Positions 12,160 to 23,298 of a stretch of DNA of 64,000 nt are shown piece after piece. Both the position numbers and the translations under genes were made by a program. Source of the DNA: Vandiemenella viatica (Eukaryota; Arthropoda; Insecta; Orthoptera; Morabidae); contig CM061919.1 of the NCBI GenBank assembly GCA_031002005.1, forward strand, positions 173,831,121 through 173,895,120. Direction: 5' to 3'. The notes under the pieces were generated by a model. It ran no database searches. It was not told where the DNA came from and saw nothing but the letters and a program-made list of their open reading frames with translations. Every line of letters starts with the position of its first letter. Within the stretch, counting starts at the first letter, position 1.

Positions 12160-13425
12160 ATATTGTAATTTTTAAAATCTGACCTTGTTTTTCAATTTAT
12201 GATATACGATCACTCTACCTAAGAGAAGCGTCATTGAATCACTGTTTGAAGAAGCGTATTACGACTCAAGAAAGTTGGGACACTATGGGTTACATTAACA
12301 ATTACAAGAAGGAGAGTGGGAGTGTGTGTTTTTTTTTTTTTCTCCTGAAAAGGAGGTGGTGAGTAATTTGTTTCGAAAAAGGGGCTATAGTCAATAAAAT
12401 CCTGGGAACCTATGCTCTAATGTTTATTTCCTCTATTTTTGTTCAACTATTACTTACATTAACAAATCAACAAGCATATTTCAAAAAATAGACGATTACA
12501 TTATCCTCGCATATAATCAGTTGCCCTCCATTGCACCCAGAAAGTGTATCGGTCCAGTTGTTTTAACGTCGTGCAGTAGACTTCGTTATAGATGCCTTTG
12601 ATTTACTTGTTTCAGTTCAAAGCTGCTCTAAGGTGCTGTGTTCCACACACATAGTCGTTGAAACTCCTTCCCCATTTTTTCACAAGTTAGAAAAATTCTG
12701 CTGCCTACTTGCTTATTAACTGTTAACAACTGAAATATTCCCCAATAATAATTATCTCGGAACGCATACTATTATGCGTCACTTTACATTCTTTACGACT
12801 TTAGTAGCGATGTACAAATCAGCATTAATGCAGGAGTCAAATCAGATGTGCAAAGCATGCTGCAACACATAAAAATGCTGGAATATGCAGCAGGTGTTGT
12901 GCCGAAGTTTGTATTAATATAAAAGTGTGCTATACATTCCGTCGATACATCGGTGTTCATTTAGAAAGATATCACTTGAGAAAGGATAATAATTCTTGGC
13001 ACGCAAACCATTTATGATTCGTGCTAGTAAAGTAAATTCGTGTGGTCTTGCGACCTTGCCGACACAGTTTCGATATGCATCGCATTCTGCCTAGTTGTGA
13101 TTTGTATGAAACTTACTCGGCTTAAAACGTAAAATGTAACGCGAATTATGTAATTTTTTTTACGATAGATAAATTTAAATGAAATTTCTCGGAACCTCTA
13201 TTTTTTTTTTTTTTTTTGAGAGAGATTTATGATGAGAAAATCCATTAGTTTGCTGATATCATCAATTTATCATTTCTGAGGCCGAGAACTTATCAGCTCA
13301 ACCTCGGGTAAAAAAGAAAGGATTAGCCTTATAGGTTACACACGTTTAGAGGCAAAAATAAACTAATAAAACCTTCACACAGTGCATCATTTTTGTTTTT
13401 GGATATACATCTCGCCGATGTCATT
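12160..13425. other. No supported gene; poly-T tracts
   Basis: AT-rich. Poly-T tracts at about 12329-12342 and 13201-13217 may be the A-tails of minus-strand retroelement copies whose bodies I cannot recognise. Confidence 0.4.
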
Positions 13426-13429
13426 TGAC

Positions 13430-13615
13430 GCGGGAAAGGACTGTGGCGTTAAGAAACTGAAAATAATTCAGTCATACTTTTGAATGAATCATCCGGGCTT
13501 GTGCTTGGAGTTATTTCGTTAAACCAATGAAAAATGAAATCTGGATGTCCGGATTCGAATCTGCGTCCTCCCTAATGTGAGACAAGACCGTTACCACTCA
13601 CCCACAACGCTCGAT
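13430..13615 (-). mobile_element. SINE copy, tRNA-derived family A
   Basis: Shows ttgaatgaatcatccgg, then aaatctggatgtccgg, the inverted B box ggattcgaatc near 13550, and cactcacccacaacgctcg at the head end. The head lies to the right, so the copy is on the minus strand. Several substitutions from the best copy at 50787. Confidence 0.75.
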
Positions 13616-13689
13616 CAAATGCATTGGACAATTGGTTGCCTCTTATATATCAGAACACAAAAAACAGTATATTATCAGAAGAATTTTAA

Positions 13690-14409
13690 GGGGCTGCACC
13701 ACTTTCGTAACCTACTTGAAACTGGTAATAACCTGTTGAAATTTGGTTTAATTGCTTCGTCAACATGTTCTCTTCACATTTTGCGCTCTTGCTTTGCGGA
13801 AAATTCGCTAGAAATTTAATTTAAAATGCCAAAATATGAGAGGCTGAATAACTGCGAAAAGCTATCAGCACTGCAAAAAATAACAAAAATTATGGGTACA
13901 GGGATCATTTCAACATAAACAATTTCGTTTTGTCATAGAAATCGTAGTTAGGTTGAAATACGGCCTGGACCAAGATAAAAAAAATTACGAAGTTTTCGTT
14001 ATGCGGCATCCATCACGGAAATGGCGTATTTGTTTACAACGGAAGCAATGTATTGTCTCTGATTGTTCGTTTCAGTGGCGGGCATCACCGTATTGCAACT
14101 CGGATAAATATTGTCTGTTTGTCAATTTTGTGCGACTTTTTACAACGGATAAAAGCTGAAACGTTAAGAAAACATTATAACATAGTATTAAACCAACATC
14201 TTAAGAGACAGTCACTGATATTTCAACGATGGCGGCATTTAACGGCTGTGTGTCACTTTCATATTTTGGCATTTTTAATTAAATTCCTGGCAAGTTTTCC
14301 GCAAAGCAAGAGCGCAAAACGTGAAGAGGACATCTCGACGACGCAATCAAACTAAATTTTAACAGGTTAGTACCGGTTTCGCGTAGGTTCCGAAAGTGGT
14401 GCAGCCCCC
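13690..14409. mobile_element. ~720-bp DNA element with long terminal inverted repeats
   Basis: The left end ggggctgcaccactttcg, read inward for about 170 bp, matches the reverse complement of the right end (cgaaagtggtgcagcccc at 14391-14408). Shared internal phrases include tgcgctcttgctttgcggaa and aaaatgccaaaatatga. Identity is roughly 80-85% by eye. Flanks gaattttaa (13681-13689) and gaatttatc (14410-14418) may be a decayed 9-bp target duplication. Long arms with a 9-bp TSD would fit a MuDR-like or foldback element, but no transposase motif is present. Open frames at 13953-14355 are incidental. Confidence 0.7.
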
Positions 14410-14414
14410 GAATT

Positions 14415-15655
14415 TATCGGTTTTATTAATCAGCAGTGTAAAGCAACAATGCCATCGAGATAGCAATGTTTTAGAACCTTCTTGAAACAGCTTGTTGAAA
14501 CGTAAGTGTGCTTATCATACATTCTAACAGATTTAAAGAAGTGAATGAAGACACTGCAATATTTTGGAATACTTGTTGCTTAAACTTTTGTTGTAACTCA
14601 TGTCTTTAATTTACTACAAAACCGAGTATCATGTTCAATTGATCCTCTGCCGTCAAACCAATCTGACAACTGTCGTTCCCTACCAAGTATTTAAGGACAG
14701 TGAGATATGGCACAGTTTAGTGCACTTACAAACAAACATCACTCCCTACCTGACTTGATAGTATAATTGTAACTATTGTGATAAAGCGTCCATAAAAAAC
14801 TGGCAGGTTAATTAACGTACAGGGTTTCCGATAAATAAGGGAGAACTCTTCAACTGTCAAAATACCTTGTAATGACCTAAGAAATACAAAATTTCGACCT
14901 TGGAAAAAGTGCACGACTTTGTATTAGTGCATTAGTGTGTAGCAGTTCTGCTTCTTATTAAAGAATCTGGAAGCATGAAAAGGAGGAGCAGAATGTCTAT
15001 ATTTGGTACTTATTGCATTGTTTTGTGTATCAAACAGATGATTGGGCTCTGAAGCAGAAAATCTATCAGTTAGACAGAAATTTACTTTTCTTGCTAAGAC
15101 ATTTTATAAAAAGTCAACTTTAAGTTTTAAACTTAAATACTGTAAGCGAAATCCTACTGTATAAAATGGGTCTGCCGAATAAAGTATGCTTCGATTTTGA
15201 AAGTAGTGATACGGTTTTGGTGCCATCCATGCGTTATTTTCGGCAAGGTCGAACTGAGCAAATCTTCTATGCCTCAAGTTCTTCGCATTTCACTACCAAG
15301 CGGACTACAGATCAGTTGCAGTGTTCTCACGAAATAGTGCTGTGTGGCCACTGCAGAGGTCGACAGGTCGCAGCCAGTATCGATTAGGACGGGCTGCGAC
15401 AGCTCGGGGACATTGGTTCACAGCCTGCTTGCTGCCGGGAGGTCGAGAACCTGTCGAAGGGATGACTATAATACGGGGTTCACGCTAGGAGGATATAAGT
15501 TCCAAATTGGATATTTAAGTCAATGGCGGGGTACTACAATCGCACAGAACATGTCGATACGTGCCGTTTCTTTTCTTACAGTCGGTGGTTGCATTATTCA
15601 GTAGAAAAAGCAGACAACTCTGGTAATTTTTTTAGTAATTTTAGTAGTTTCTTAG
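14415..15655. other. No supported gene
   Basis: AT-rich up to about 15200, then a slightly GC-richer patch (15220-15500) with short frames that show no domain. Nothing recurrent recognised. Confidence 0.4.
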
Positions 15656-15661
15656 TAATAT

Positions 15662-15856
15662 TTTGGTAGAGGCGGAATGGGACTATGGACACGGAAAGGG
15701 AAGGAATTCAGCCATGAAGAAAGCATCCCGGCAATCGCCTGGAGGGATTTGGGGAAATAATGAAAATCCCAAATCTGGATGCCTGGACGGGGATTCGAAC
15801 CGGCGTCCTTTCGAATGCGAGACCAGAGCGTTATCCGCTCACCCACCACGCTCAGT
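15662..15856 (-). mobile_element. SINE copy, tRNA-derived family A
   Basis: Minus-strand copy. Reading the plus strand gives agggaaggaattcagccatg, gcatcccggcaatcgcctgg, ggggattcgaaccggcgtcc (inverted B box), and the head end cgctcacccaccacgctcag. Overlapping open frames on both strands are translated SINE sequence, not genes. Confidence 0.85.
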
Positions 15857-15859
15857 GAT

Positions 15860-17390
15860 TTACACGAATAGTGCGTGGAGGTAACAATTTTGTGCAAAAG
15901 TCTTACAGAAATAAAAGATAGCACGGTGTGACTTATTTAAAGAGTTATTAATGTTCTAATGGATAAAACAGTAGAGGTAAGAATTGTGAAGGAAATCAAT
16001 GATAAGATATATGAAACAGACACTGATAATTGTTATAGTTTCGTTCAGATAAAAAAATTAACTTAGCATAGGAACATATAAAGGATTACACAAAACTAGT
16101 CGACAGATTAATGACAGAATTAAAGGAAAAAGTGTGTCATTAGTGTCACATTTCGAAGCCGTAGCATACTGCACAGGACAAAATGTATATAGAGGTACAA
16201 AAGATCTGGCAGTGATTGTTCCTGTGAAATAGAATTAGAATGTAAGGTATGTACAGACACGGAAGGTGGTTATGTATAGGAAAAGTTCTGAAGGAATAGA
16301 AAGTTATGGAAAGGAGGATACGGAAAAATTACTTATCTTGCTGATTTTCGTTGGATGTGTAATAGGGATGATCGGTGATGACAGCTTTTTCTGTTGATGT
16401 TACAAAATCAAGGTCTTGGTACAGAAGTTGGGAATACCGAGTAATCTCCGGGCAAAATTTTTAAGTAAGCTTTCGTTACTGTAATCTAGATTATTGTAAT
16501 CTAGATTACATTTATAAATTTTTTACGTAAAGATAAGTGTGAAGGATTTAATTAGGTAAATAGCGCGCTGTAACCAAATGTATGACTGTAAGCTTCGTGA
16601 CAAAACAACTTCCTTCTAGAACAATGAAAATTCTTTTAAAAAAATAATAGGAAATTGAGATATAAGAAGAATAATGTTATAGAAACAAAGTTCTCGATTG
16701 GTACGTTATGATTAAACTTGAAAACACATTACAGTTGACTGAATTCTCCAATCACTTCACTCTCCTGCCGGAAATTGCTGCTTTCAACCACCTCTGCCAC
16801 CTGAATAATTTCGAGTCCGGTCCTATACCATTAATCAACGTTAATATTGAGAATTCTTTATCTTTTGTTATCTTTATTATACTAATTTACTGTCCTCACT
16901 GCTGACTTTTTAATGTTTTTATTATTTCATTAATTGTCTGCTTCAATTGATGCACTTCTTTAGTGGACCCGTGCCTCAACAAGTATAACTGTAGCTTCTA
17001 ATTTTTTCCTGCCTGAAGATTTTCTTCATTTTAGCGTTATTTGATGTTTGTTAACAATCGGGAACTTTTCATTTTTTTCCTTCCATGGCCCTCTTTTGTT
17101 CACAACTTCCACATAGTTTATGAGCTAAGCATAACGATTAGCTATTCTTCATCATCCTCATCTGATTCTCCTCCTCTCCTTTTCAGAACTTCCTTATCAT
17201 GTCCATCCATTTAATTTTCTCCATTTTCTCCACGACCCCCATTCGAAATTTCGAAGTAATTTCCATTCTTATTTTTGATTGTCCGCTAGCCCTCCAATCA
17301 TCATCGAGACTTGGGCGATAATGTAGGAAATGTGATTATGTACGATCCATAACCACCAGATCGTATATCTACGTCTTGGCTTAAATCCCA
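15860..17390. other. AT-rich stretch, no supported gene
   Basis: AT-rich non-coding DNA. A 29-bp double repeat of gtaatctagatta lies at about 16480-16510 and can fold on itself. No family motifs seen in short open frames. Confidence 0.45.
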
Positions 17391-17396
17391 AAGCTC

Positions 17397-17635
17397 AGTG
17401 GGTGTGTGGTGGGGGCATACGATACTGTTCATGGTGGTTAGTCCCTCGGCTGGGGACGTAAAACTCGGCGAGGGCCTACTTTTTTGTAGAGTGAGGACGG
17501 TTACACACTGGGCGGTTTTTCCCGTAGCGGAAACTCAACAGCTGCCGCCTATAGAATTTGAGGTGTTTACACATTCAGCGGTAGAACGTCCGCTGCTATT
17601 TCAGCGGTAAGACCTCCGCTGCTACGAAGAGCAGG
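17397..17635. repeat. GC-richer repeat block sharing the acacactgggcgg motif
   Basis: Contains gttacacactgggcggtttt at about 17500, and downstream variants tttacacattcagcgg and ttcagcggtaagacc. The same motif occurs in reverse complement at about 18955 and 19040 (cgcccagtgtgtaa). This suggests members of one DNA-transposon-like family, but I could not place both ends. Confidence 0.45.
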
Positions 17636-17639
17636 TAAA

Positions 17640-18785
17640 GGATGACGTGGTCGAGCGTCAGTACTTTGCTTTTGATAACTTGAGTTTCATTTTGTGAAAT
17701 TAGAATTTAATTTAGTTAATTTAGTGTTTATTACTTCGTAGTTAGGTTTCGAAATTGTTATTTTGACAGTTCAGTCGCCATAGAAATAGGAAAAGGTAAA
17801 ACCAAAGGAGAACAGAATATTTGAGGAACGACGACACCAAGTTTTTCAGTTATTTTGGGATGTTTATTTTGACAATTGTATGGCATTCAAAGGAGAAATA
17901 CCCAGTTGATGAATGGTATTTAACGTGTGGAAATGCGGGCAATCACCTTGAAGTAAGCAGATTTCTCATAAAACTACTATAGATAAACATTTAATTTTAT
18001 ATAGTTCCAATCCCCTATATTTGTTTTATGTTAGGGTGATAACTCCTTTAGGTGAATACGAATAGGTGTTCAAGAAAAGTTTGAAAAATACAGTATGCCA
18101 TATAATGGCTAATACTTACATATATTTGTAACTAATACGTATACTTCACTGTGTAATCGACTCATCACTGTTGAGTTTACTCTATATTGCTTTTATTCTT
18201 ACAAGCACAATCGACTAGTTAAACATTTTTGCTTAAGTTGTAAAATGTTGAGTGTTTTAAAAATTATTACTTTACAAAAAAATCGAAAGTAAATGGTGAA
18301 GATGATGCCGAATTTACTAAACAGCTTGTCTCACTGTATTCGTCAATGCTGTATTAAAAAGGAAGAAAAAAAAAGGTCTCAAAATGTCGACTGACTGAAT
18401 TTTGAATGTTGAAAGTGTTCCTTGGCAAATGTCTAAGATAGAAGGACACAGTTATATACTATTAAAAAACAAAATCTTTCTATAAAATGTGATTCAATAT
18501 TATTCAAGGTCTAGTTGAAGCTGTAAAAATGTCTGTAAATACGTGATCAATAGTTTACTATCTAAAGGCATTTTTCCTAATTTTCCATTTCCTCAAAATC
18601 ATTCCACTTTCAAGGCACACTTCTTTCCAAGCGTTCCTGGTAGCGTTCCGATCTTTAAACGAAACCACTATTTTCTCTCTTAAGACTGGTCTAGCTTCCA
18701 CTAACGAAATGAGAATATCATTATCTATCACCACTTAACTCATGTTACGATTTTTAAATTCAAAAAATGATAACTTTACACAGAC
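17640..18785. other. AT-rich stretch, no supported gene
   Basis: AT-rich with numerous stops. No repeated or coding signature recognised. Confidence 0.45.
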
Positions 18786-18789
18786 TGAA

Positions 18790-19080
18790 AACGCACAAGC
18801 GGTTAGAGTGTGCAAGCGCCCATCTGGCCACATGGGCCACTGTCAGGACTGGGACGGTCAAACAACCGTCGAATGTAGTGGCAGCGCGCGGTCGTATACC
18901 TGCCGTCGACAGTAGCGCTGCCGTCGACAGCAGCGTACCGCGGGTTTTCCCCTCCGCCCAGTGTGTAAGCTCCCATTTGATCCCTTGCGCCACTACCTGA
19001 AGGGTGGCGACGGTGATATTTCCGGCGCGGACGAAACCGCCCAGTGTGTAACCGGCCTAAGTGGGCACTGGGTTTCACCC
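18790..19080. repeat. GC-rich repeat block with recurring cgcccagtgtgtaa motif
   Basis: Shows cgcccagtgtgtaagctccc (about 18955) and cgcccagtgtgtaaccggcc (about 19043). Internal doubled segments tgccgtcgacagtagcg / tgccgtcgacagcagcg lie at about 18900-18935. Open frames on both strands here are shadows of GC content. Confidence 0.5.
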
Positions 19081-19254
19081 CCACCCCTGCGTCCATCTCT
19101 CATCCTCTACAGTGAACACCTACGCCCCGACACCGTACTTTGACTTTTTGACTGTACGTGTCTCTGTTACATACCACAACCTACACAAAAGGTTAACGCA
19201 TTGCCAGTGTCCCGGCAATTGCGGTTACTATGTGGGATGTTTTCATTTCCGTGA

Positions 19255-19525
19255 CAACGTCTGAGAAGATGAACCGAGGTGGTTTCCCATTCCTTCCCCG
19301 GCGTGACAGTGTTATTGTAAGCGTGCATGGCTGTGATGATGTGCGAGTTCAGTGTTGAGTGATATATCCGTTGTTGATGATGGATGAAAGAAGGGAGAGT
19401 GTAAACCCGGTGCCGGCCCATTCAGGCCTACTCTTCCGAATGACACCAACTGGGACGCCAGGCTTTACACCCCTTTCCGACAGACGAATCACCAACAACA
19501 GGATCGTATGATAACACTGCACTAA
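19255..19525 (+). repeat. Dispersed repeat, family C
   Basis: Key phrases are aaccgaggtggtttcccatt, ccggcccattcaggcctact and cagacgaatcaccaacaaca. The last two recur in reverse complement at 26465-26600. The 'ggtgtcggcccattcaggcc' phrase recurs in both arms of the large palindrome (38425, 39315 and mirror positions). Class unknown; it may be a retroposed SINE-like unit. Confidence 0.6.
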
Positions 19526-19629
19526 TGTTTGTGATTTAACCCATAATCTCGTGATTACAAACTGTGCACCACTACATTTCCTACCCTGCCGGCCAAGCGA
19601 AGATAAAAATTTCTTCTACCACCAGCACT

Positions 19630-19630
19630 T

Positions 19631-19662
<32 letters not shown>

Positions 19663-19956
19663 TTTCTTCGAGCCTTCGTTTGTCCACCATGCCTTCATTT
19701 GTCCACCATGCCTTTTTTTTTTTTTTTTCTTTTTTTTTTTTTTTGGTCCTCCTTCCTCCCCTTCAGCCCTTCCTTTCGCTCTCCAGATAGTTGGCTCTTT
19801 GCCTGGCTCTTTACCTTTTTATATATTCCTTTCCTCAAAACTTCTTACATTTATTTTTCAATATTGAAACAGTTACTTCAACTTAGCACGAGGAACATTC
19901 TTTAAGTTCTGTCCTCTAGTTTAGCTTTATGTAGTCATTCTTCTTTTATTTGTTAT
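19630..19956 (-). other. LINE 3' UTR with two A-rich tracts
   Basis: Downstream of the LINE's last coding frame. On the plus strand there are two T-rich tracts, 19630-19666 and 19711-19744. Between them lies a short segment containing the tandem phrase tttgtccaccatgcctt twice. On the LINE's own strand these are A-rich tails. Two tails separated by duplicated sequence are unusual and may reflect a tail expansion or a second insertion. Confidence 0.65.
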
Positions 19957-20412
19957 TTATTTAAACGGTATAATTTTCTCTAAATATTTTGCGAGAGGAG
20001 TTTGCTCATTTTTTCTCCTCTTTTTGAATCTGTGGTAGTCTACCACAAGATGGACCCAGTAGTCCTCTATATTTACATTCTTTTGAGAGAATATATAGTA
20101 TATGGTGTTCCCCATTAGCCATATTAGGGCGTCTTTTTTCTGTTGTGAAGTGGATGTCATATCTGGTTTCAGTAAAAGTTCAGGACTTATTCTTCTCGTT
20201 GTGGTGTCTAGTATGTATGCTGCGGTGCGCCTTGTCCAGTTCCAAATGTCTTTGACACGGTGGCAGGTAATCCTATGGAGTAGGGTGTCTGCCATTTGGC
20301 AGTGGTTGCATCTATCTGTTTCTAGGAGATGGATTTGATTTAGTCTGGTGTTAGTGGCTATTGTCTCATTGACTACCTTGTACCAAATTGAATGTACTGA
20401 TGTTTGTAACAC
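19957..20412 (-). pseudogene. LINE ORF2 C-terminal domain with CCHC zinc finger (frameshifted)
   Basis: C-terminal end of the LINE polyprotein, in a different frame from the reverse-transcriptase part. About 35 residues in lies a C-X2-C-X7-H-X3-C cluster (RCNHC...LLHRITC), the C-terminal knuckle of L1/Tx1-like ORF2 proteins thought to help bind template RNA. Upstream residues SIWYKVVNE fit the usual 'W.rvvn' motif. There is no true ATG at the frame's left end, because it is the continuation of the 20366-22831 frame after a one-base shift near 20412-20425. The last residues are basic, ending at a stop just before the 3' UTR. Confidence 0.8.
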
Positions 20413-22831
20413 TGGGTTGTGGATATTTGTCCAAAGGTTTTTCCATGAAATATTGGGATACTTTATTTCCTGTCTGTTCCCAGGGGTGTTTATCCTTCAT
20501 AATATTGTATATTATTTTGGTTGTCAAAGGCCGGTTATTTTTGTGTTGGAGCTTCAGGTAGCTGAGTTCCAAGTAGAAGAGTTGTAAGTATTTCATCTGA
20601 TTTGGTATTCCGGCCATACTGATGGGTGGTGTCATGCTGTGTGGTTTATATAGGTCTATCACGTGTGCTGTAATGCCTTGCGGATTCCTGCTTTTTGCAT
20701 GCAGCATATGTTTAACAAAGAGAGCTTTGCTCTTCTTATATACATCGACAAGGCCAAGTCCCCCTCTTTTCTTTTCTAGTGTCAGTGTTTCGACTTTAAC
20801 TTTGAAGATTTCTCCTCTATGTATAAAAAAGCCAGCCGCAGACATAATACTTCGTGCTAGAGGCGTAGAAACTGGGAGTATTTGCGAGGTGTACCATAGC
20901 TTCCCAAGGACAAATGTGTTAATTAGTTGTACTCTCTGTATCATATTAAGATTCCTCACGGAGTGTTGTTGGAGGCAAGCTCTAATTTTGGCTAATAGGT
21001 TCCGCCAATTTGTTGTCGCACTTTTTTGCAGGCATTTTTGGAATTTGATTCCCAAGAGGTTGATTTCCGAGTTTTCTTCTAGCCAGGAGGGTTTACTATG
21101 CCTCAAACCCGCTCCAATATCCATGATTTTTGATTTTTTTATGTTTAGTACTGCTCCAGAGCATTGACAGTAACTTTCGATGGTTTGTTTTGCAAGCTCA
21201 ACGTCTGTCGTATCTTTCGCAAAGACAACTACATCATCCGCATAGGCCCGACAGATCACTTTCCCGATTCCTATGTTTATTCCGGTTACTGTTTCCGTTA
21301 ATTTTAACAATAGTGGCTCTAGTGCTATTGCAAATAGAATCATAGATAGGGGACAACCTTGTCTTACTGATCGCCTAATTCGTATAGGTCCACTCATCGT
21401 CCCGTTGACGATTATTTTCGTTGTGGCCTTGTTTAGTAAGTTATGTACTATGTTGGATATCTCTTCTCCGAATCCCATCTTTACCATCGTTTGTTTTAAA
21501 AAGTTATGGTTAACTCTATCGAAGGCTCGGTCAAAATCCAGTGACAAGATGGCACCCTCTGAGTTGCTTGTGTTCATACTGCCTATGACATCGCGATATT
21601 CCGACAGTAGTTGGATAATTGATCTGTTGTATCCAACTGCAGCCTGGTGGGTTTTTATCACCTTGTGTATTTTGTCTTTTATTCTGTGTGCTAACACCCT
21701 AGCGAATATTTTATAATCACTGTTCAGTAAGGTTATAGGTCTGAAGCTCTTCATATTTTTGGCTTTCGTATTTTTGGGGACTAATACTGTTACGCCGTTC
21801 ACAAATTCCTCAGGTAACGTTTTTTGTTCCATAATCTCATTACATATTTGTATAAGTTTGTCTTTTAACTGACTCCAAAATGTTGCGTAAAACTCTATCC
21901 CGATGCCATCTGGTCCCGGCGATTTGTTTTTGGGGCTTCTTTGGATTGCTAGGTAAGCTTCTTCCACGTCAATTTCCTTGTTGAGTTCTGTTCGATCTTC
22001 ATCGTTCAATTGTTTTTCTATCGAATCTAATATTCCGTCTGGGGCTGTGGAACTATCTGCTTTTTCGAATAGCTGCTTATAATGATTGTGAACTTGTTGT
22101 TTTATTGTATTTTGTGTTTTGATGATTGCTCCTTCTTCTGTTATCAACTCCGTAATCAGATGTCTTCTTGCTCTGCGTTTTTCTTGGACCAGATGATATA
22201 TTGAAGCATCTTCCGAGGATATAGCATTGTGTACTCTGCTTCTAATTTTAACTCCTTCAAGTTGTCTCCTCTTCATTGCAATTATTTTTGCTTTGATTTT
22301 CTTGATCTCAAGAATGTATTTCCTTTCTGTTTCCACCTTTTTATATAGCTCTCTCAAACATAGATAGTGAAATTCTTCTTTTTGCCGTTGCCACCTCTTT
22401 ATTTCGATGCTATAGGTCTTTAGCATTCGTTGGATCCTGGGTTTCGCCAGTTTTATCCACCATTCTATGGTTGACGGAAATTTCCGAGTTTGGCTGCAGC
22501 ACTGTATCCATGTATCTGAAAAGTTCTGTTGTAGCTGGCGCTGCTCTAGAATAGAGGTATTTAGTTTCCAGTATCCCCGCGCAATGTATATATTTTGTTT
22601 CGCTAGGTTTATTTTACATTGGTATGCTACATGGTCCGAAAATTCAACCGGCCAACGCTCTGTTGTTTGAAGTTCGCTCTTCAGCTCTTGGCTGATGTAA
22701 ATACGGTCTAGTCGTGAAGCTGATTTTCCTGTCGTATATGTAAATCCTATGGTGTTTCCGTTTAATACTTCCCATGTGTCTAGTAGTTTGAGATTGCTTA
22801 TGATGTATTCCAATTCTATGCTTTGTTGCAA
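20366..22831 (-). pseudogene. LINE ORF2, reverse-transcriptase portion
   Basis: A continuous 821-codon frame. It opens with the end of the AP endonuclease: RLDRIYIS at about residue 40 and FSDH at about 64, the latter holding the conserved catalytic SDH. The reverse transcriptase follows: KSPGPDGIGIEFY (about 303-315), FRPITLLNSDYKI (about 363-375), LDFDRAFDRV with the first catalytic Asp at about 432, RQGCPLS (about 490-496), and the active-site YADD at about 530-533. All catalytic residues I can check are present. The frame's first codon is TTG, not ATG. The in-frame sequence extends upstream (RPTSERPVTQ) into the endonuclease, so this is part of a longer ORF2 cut by a frameshift near 22855-22862. 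The product would copy element RNA at a nicked target. Confidence 0.92.
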
Positions 22832-23298
22832 TTGGGTGACTGGTCTTTCTGATGTAGGACGCAGTTGAAATCTCCTCCTAAAATAGTTTGTCGGGTATTC
22901 TTACCCATGTGTAAGGTTAAACTATTTTTAAAATATGACGCCCTCTTGGCTCGTTGGTTGCTGCCTGAGGGAGCATATACATTTATTATTCTGGTATTGG
23001 CTATTGTGCAAGCTATAGTTCTTCCTTCTTCTGATCTTGTTACATCTAAGGTTTCAATACCTAGCTTTGTTAAAATTGCTGTTCCGAGGCTTATATCGCC
23101 ACCGGTGTTCGTTATAGAGTTGTAGCCGGAGATTCTGTCCATGTTTATTGCGTTTGTGACTTCTTGCAATAGTAGTATGTCAATGTTTGCGGCTCTCACA
23201 TAGTCTTGCAGCATTTCCACTTTAAGAGGGCTTATAATTGAGTTTATATTTAACGTTGCCACGGTGTACGTTTGCATCATACTGTCAGTGTGTTGCAT
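22816..23298 (-). pseudogene. LINE ORF2, AP-endonuclease N-terminus
   Basis: Starts with a genuine ATG directly after the ORF1 stop, with no spacer (TGAATG on the transcribed strand). Endonuclease/exonuclease/phosphatase motifs appear in order: TLNINS (about residues 15-20), LLLQEV (about 42-47), INVYAPSG (about 105-112) and GGDFNCVL (about 141-148). These are the metal-binding and catalytic motifs of the APE-like nuclease that nicks target DNA. The frame then goes off-register and stops after about 160 residues. The rest of the nuclease is in the 20366-22831 frame, so a single indel separates them. Confidence 0.9.

Noticed and set aside
19630..19744. Poly-T tracts as a transcription terminator
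   Set aside because: Explained better as the A-tails of a minus-strand LINE.
19551..19905. Phe/Ser-rich frames across the T-tracts
   Set aside because: Translated poly-T and flanking low-complexity sequence.
20622..21716. Plus-strand frames up to 221 codons opposite the LINE
   Set aside because: Antisense shadows of the reverse-transcriptase and ORF1 coding strand, rich in hydrophobic residues as expected for reverse complements.
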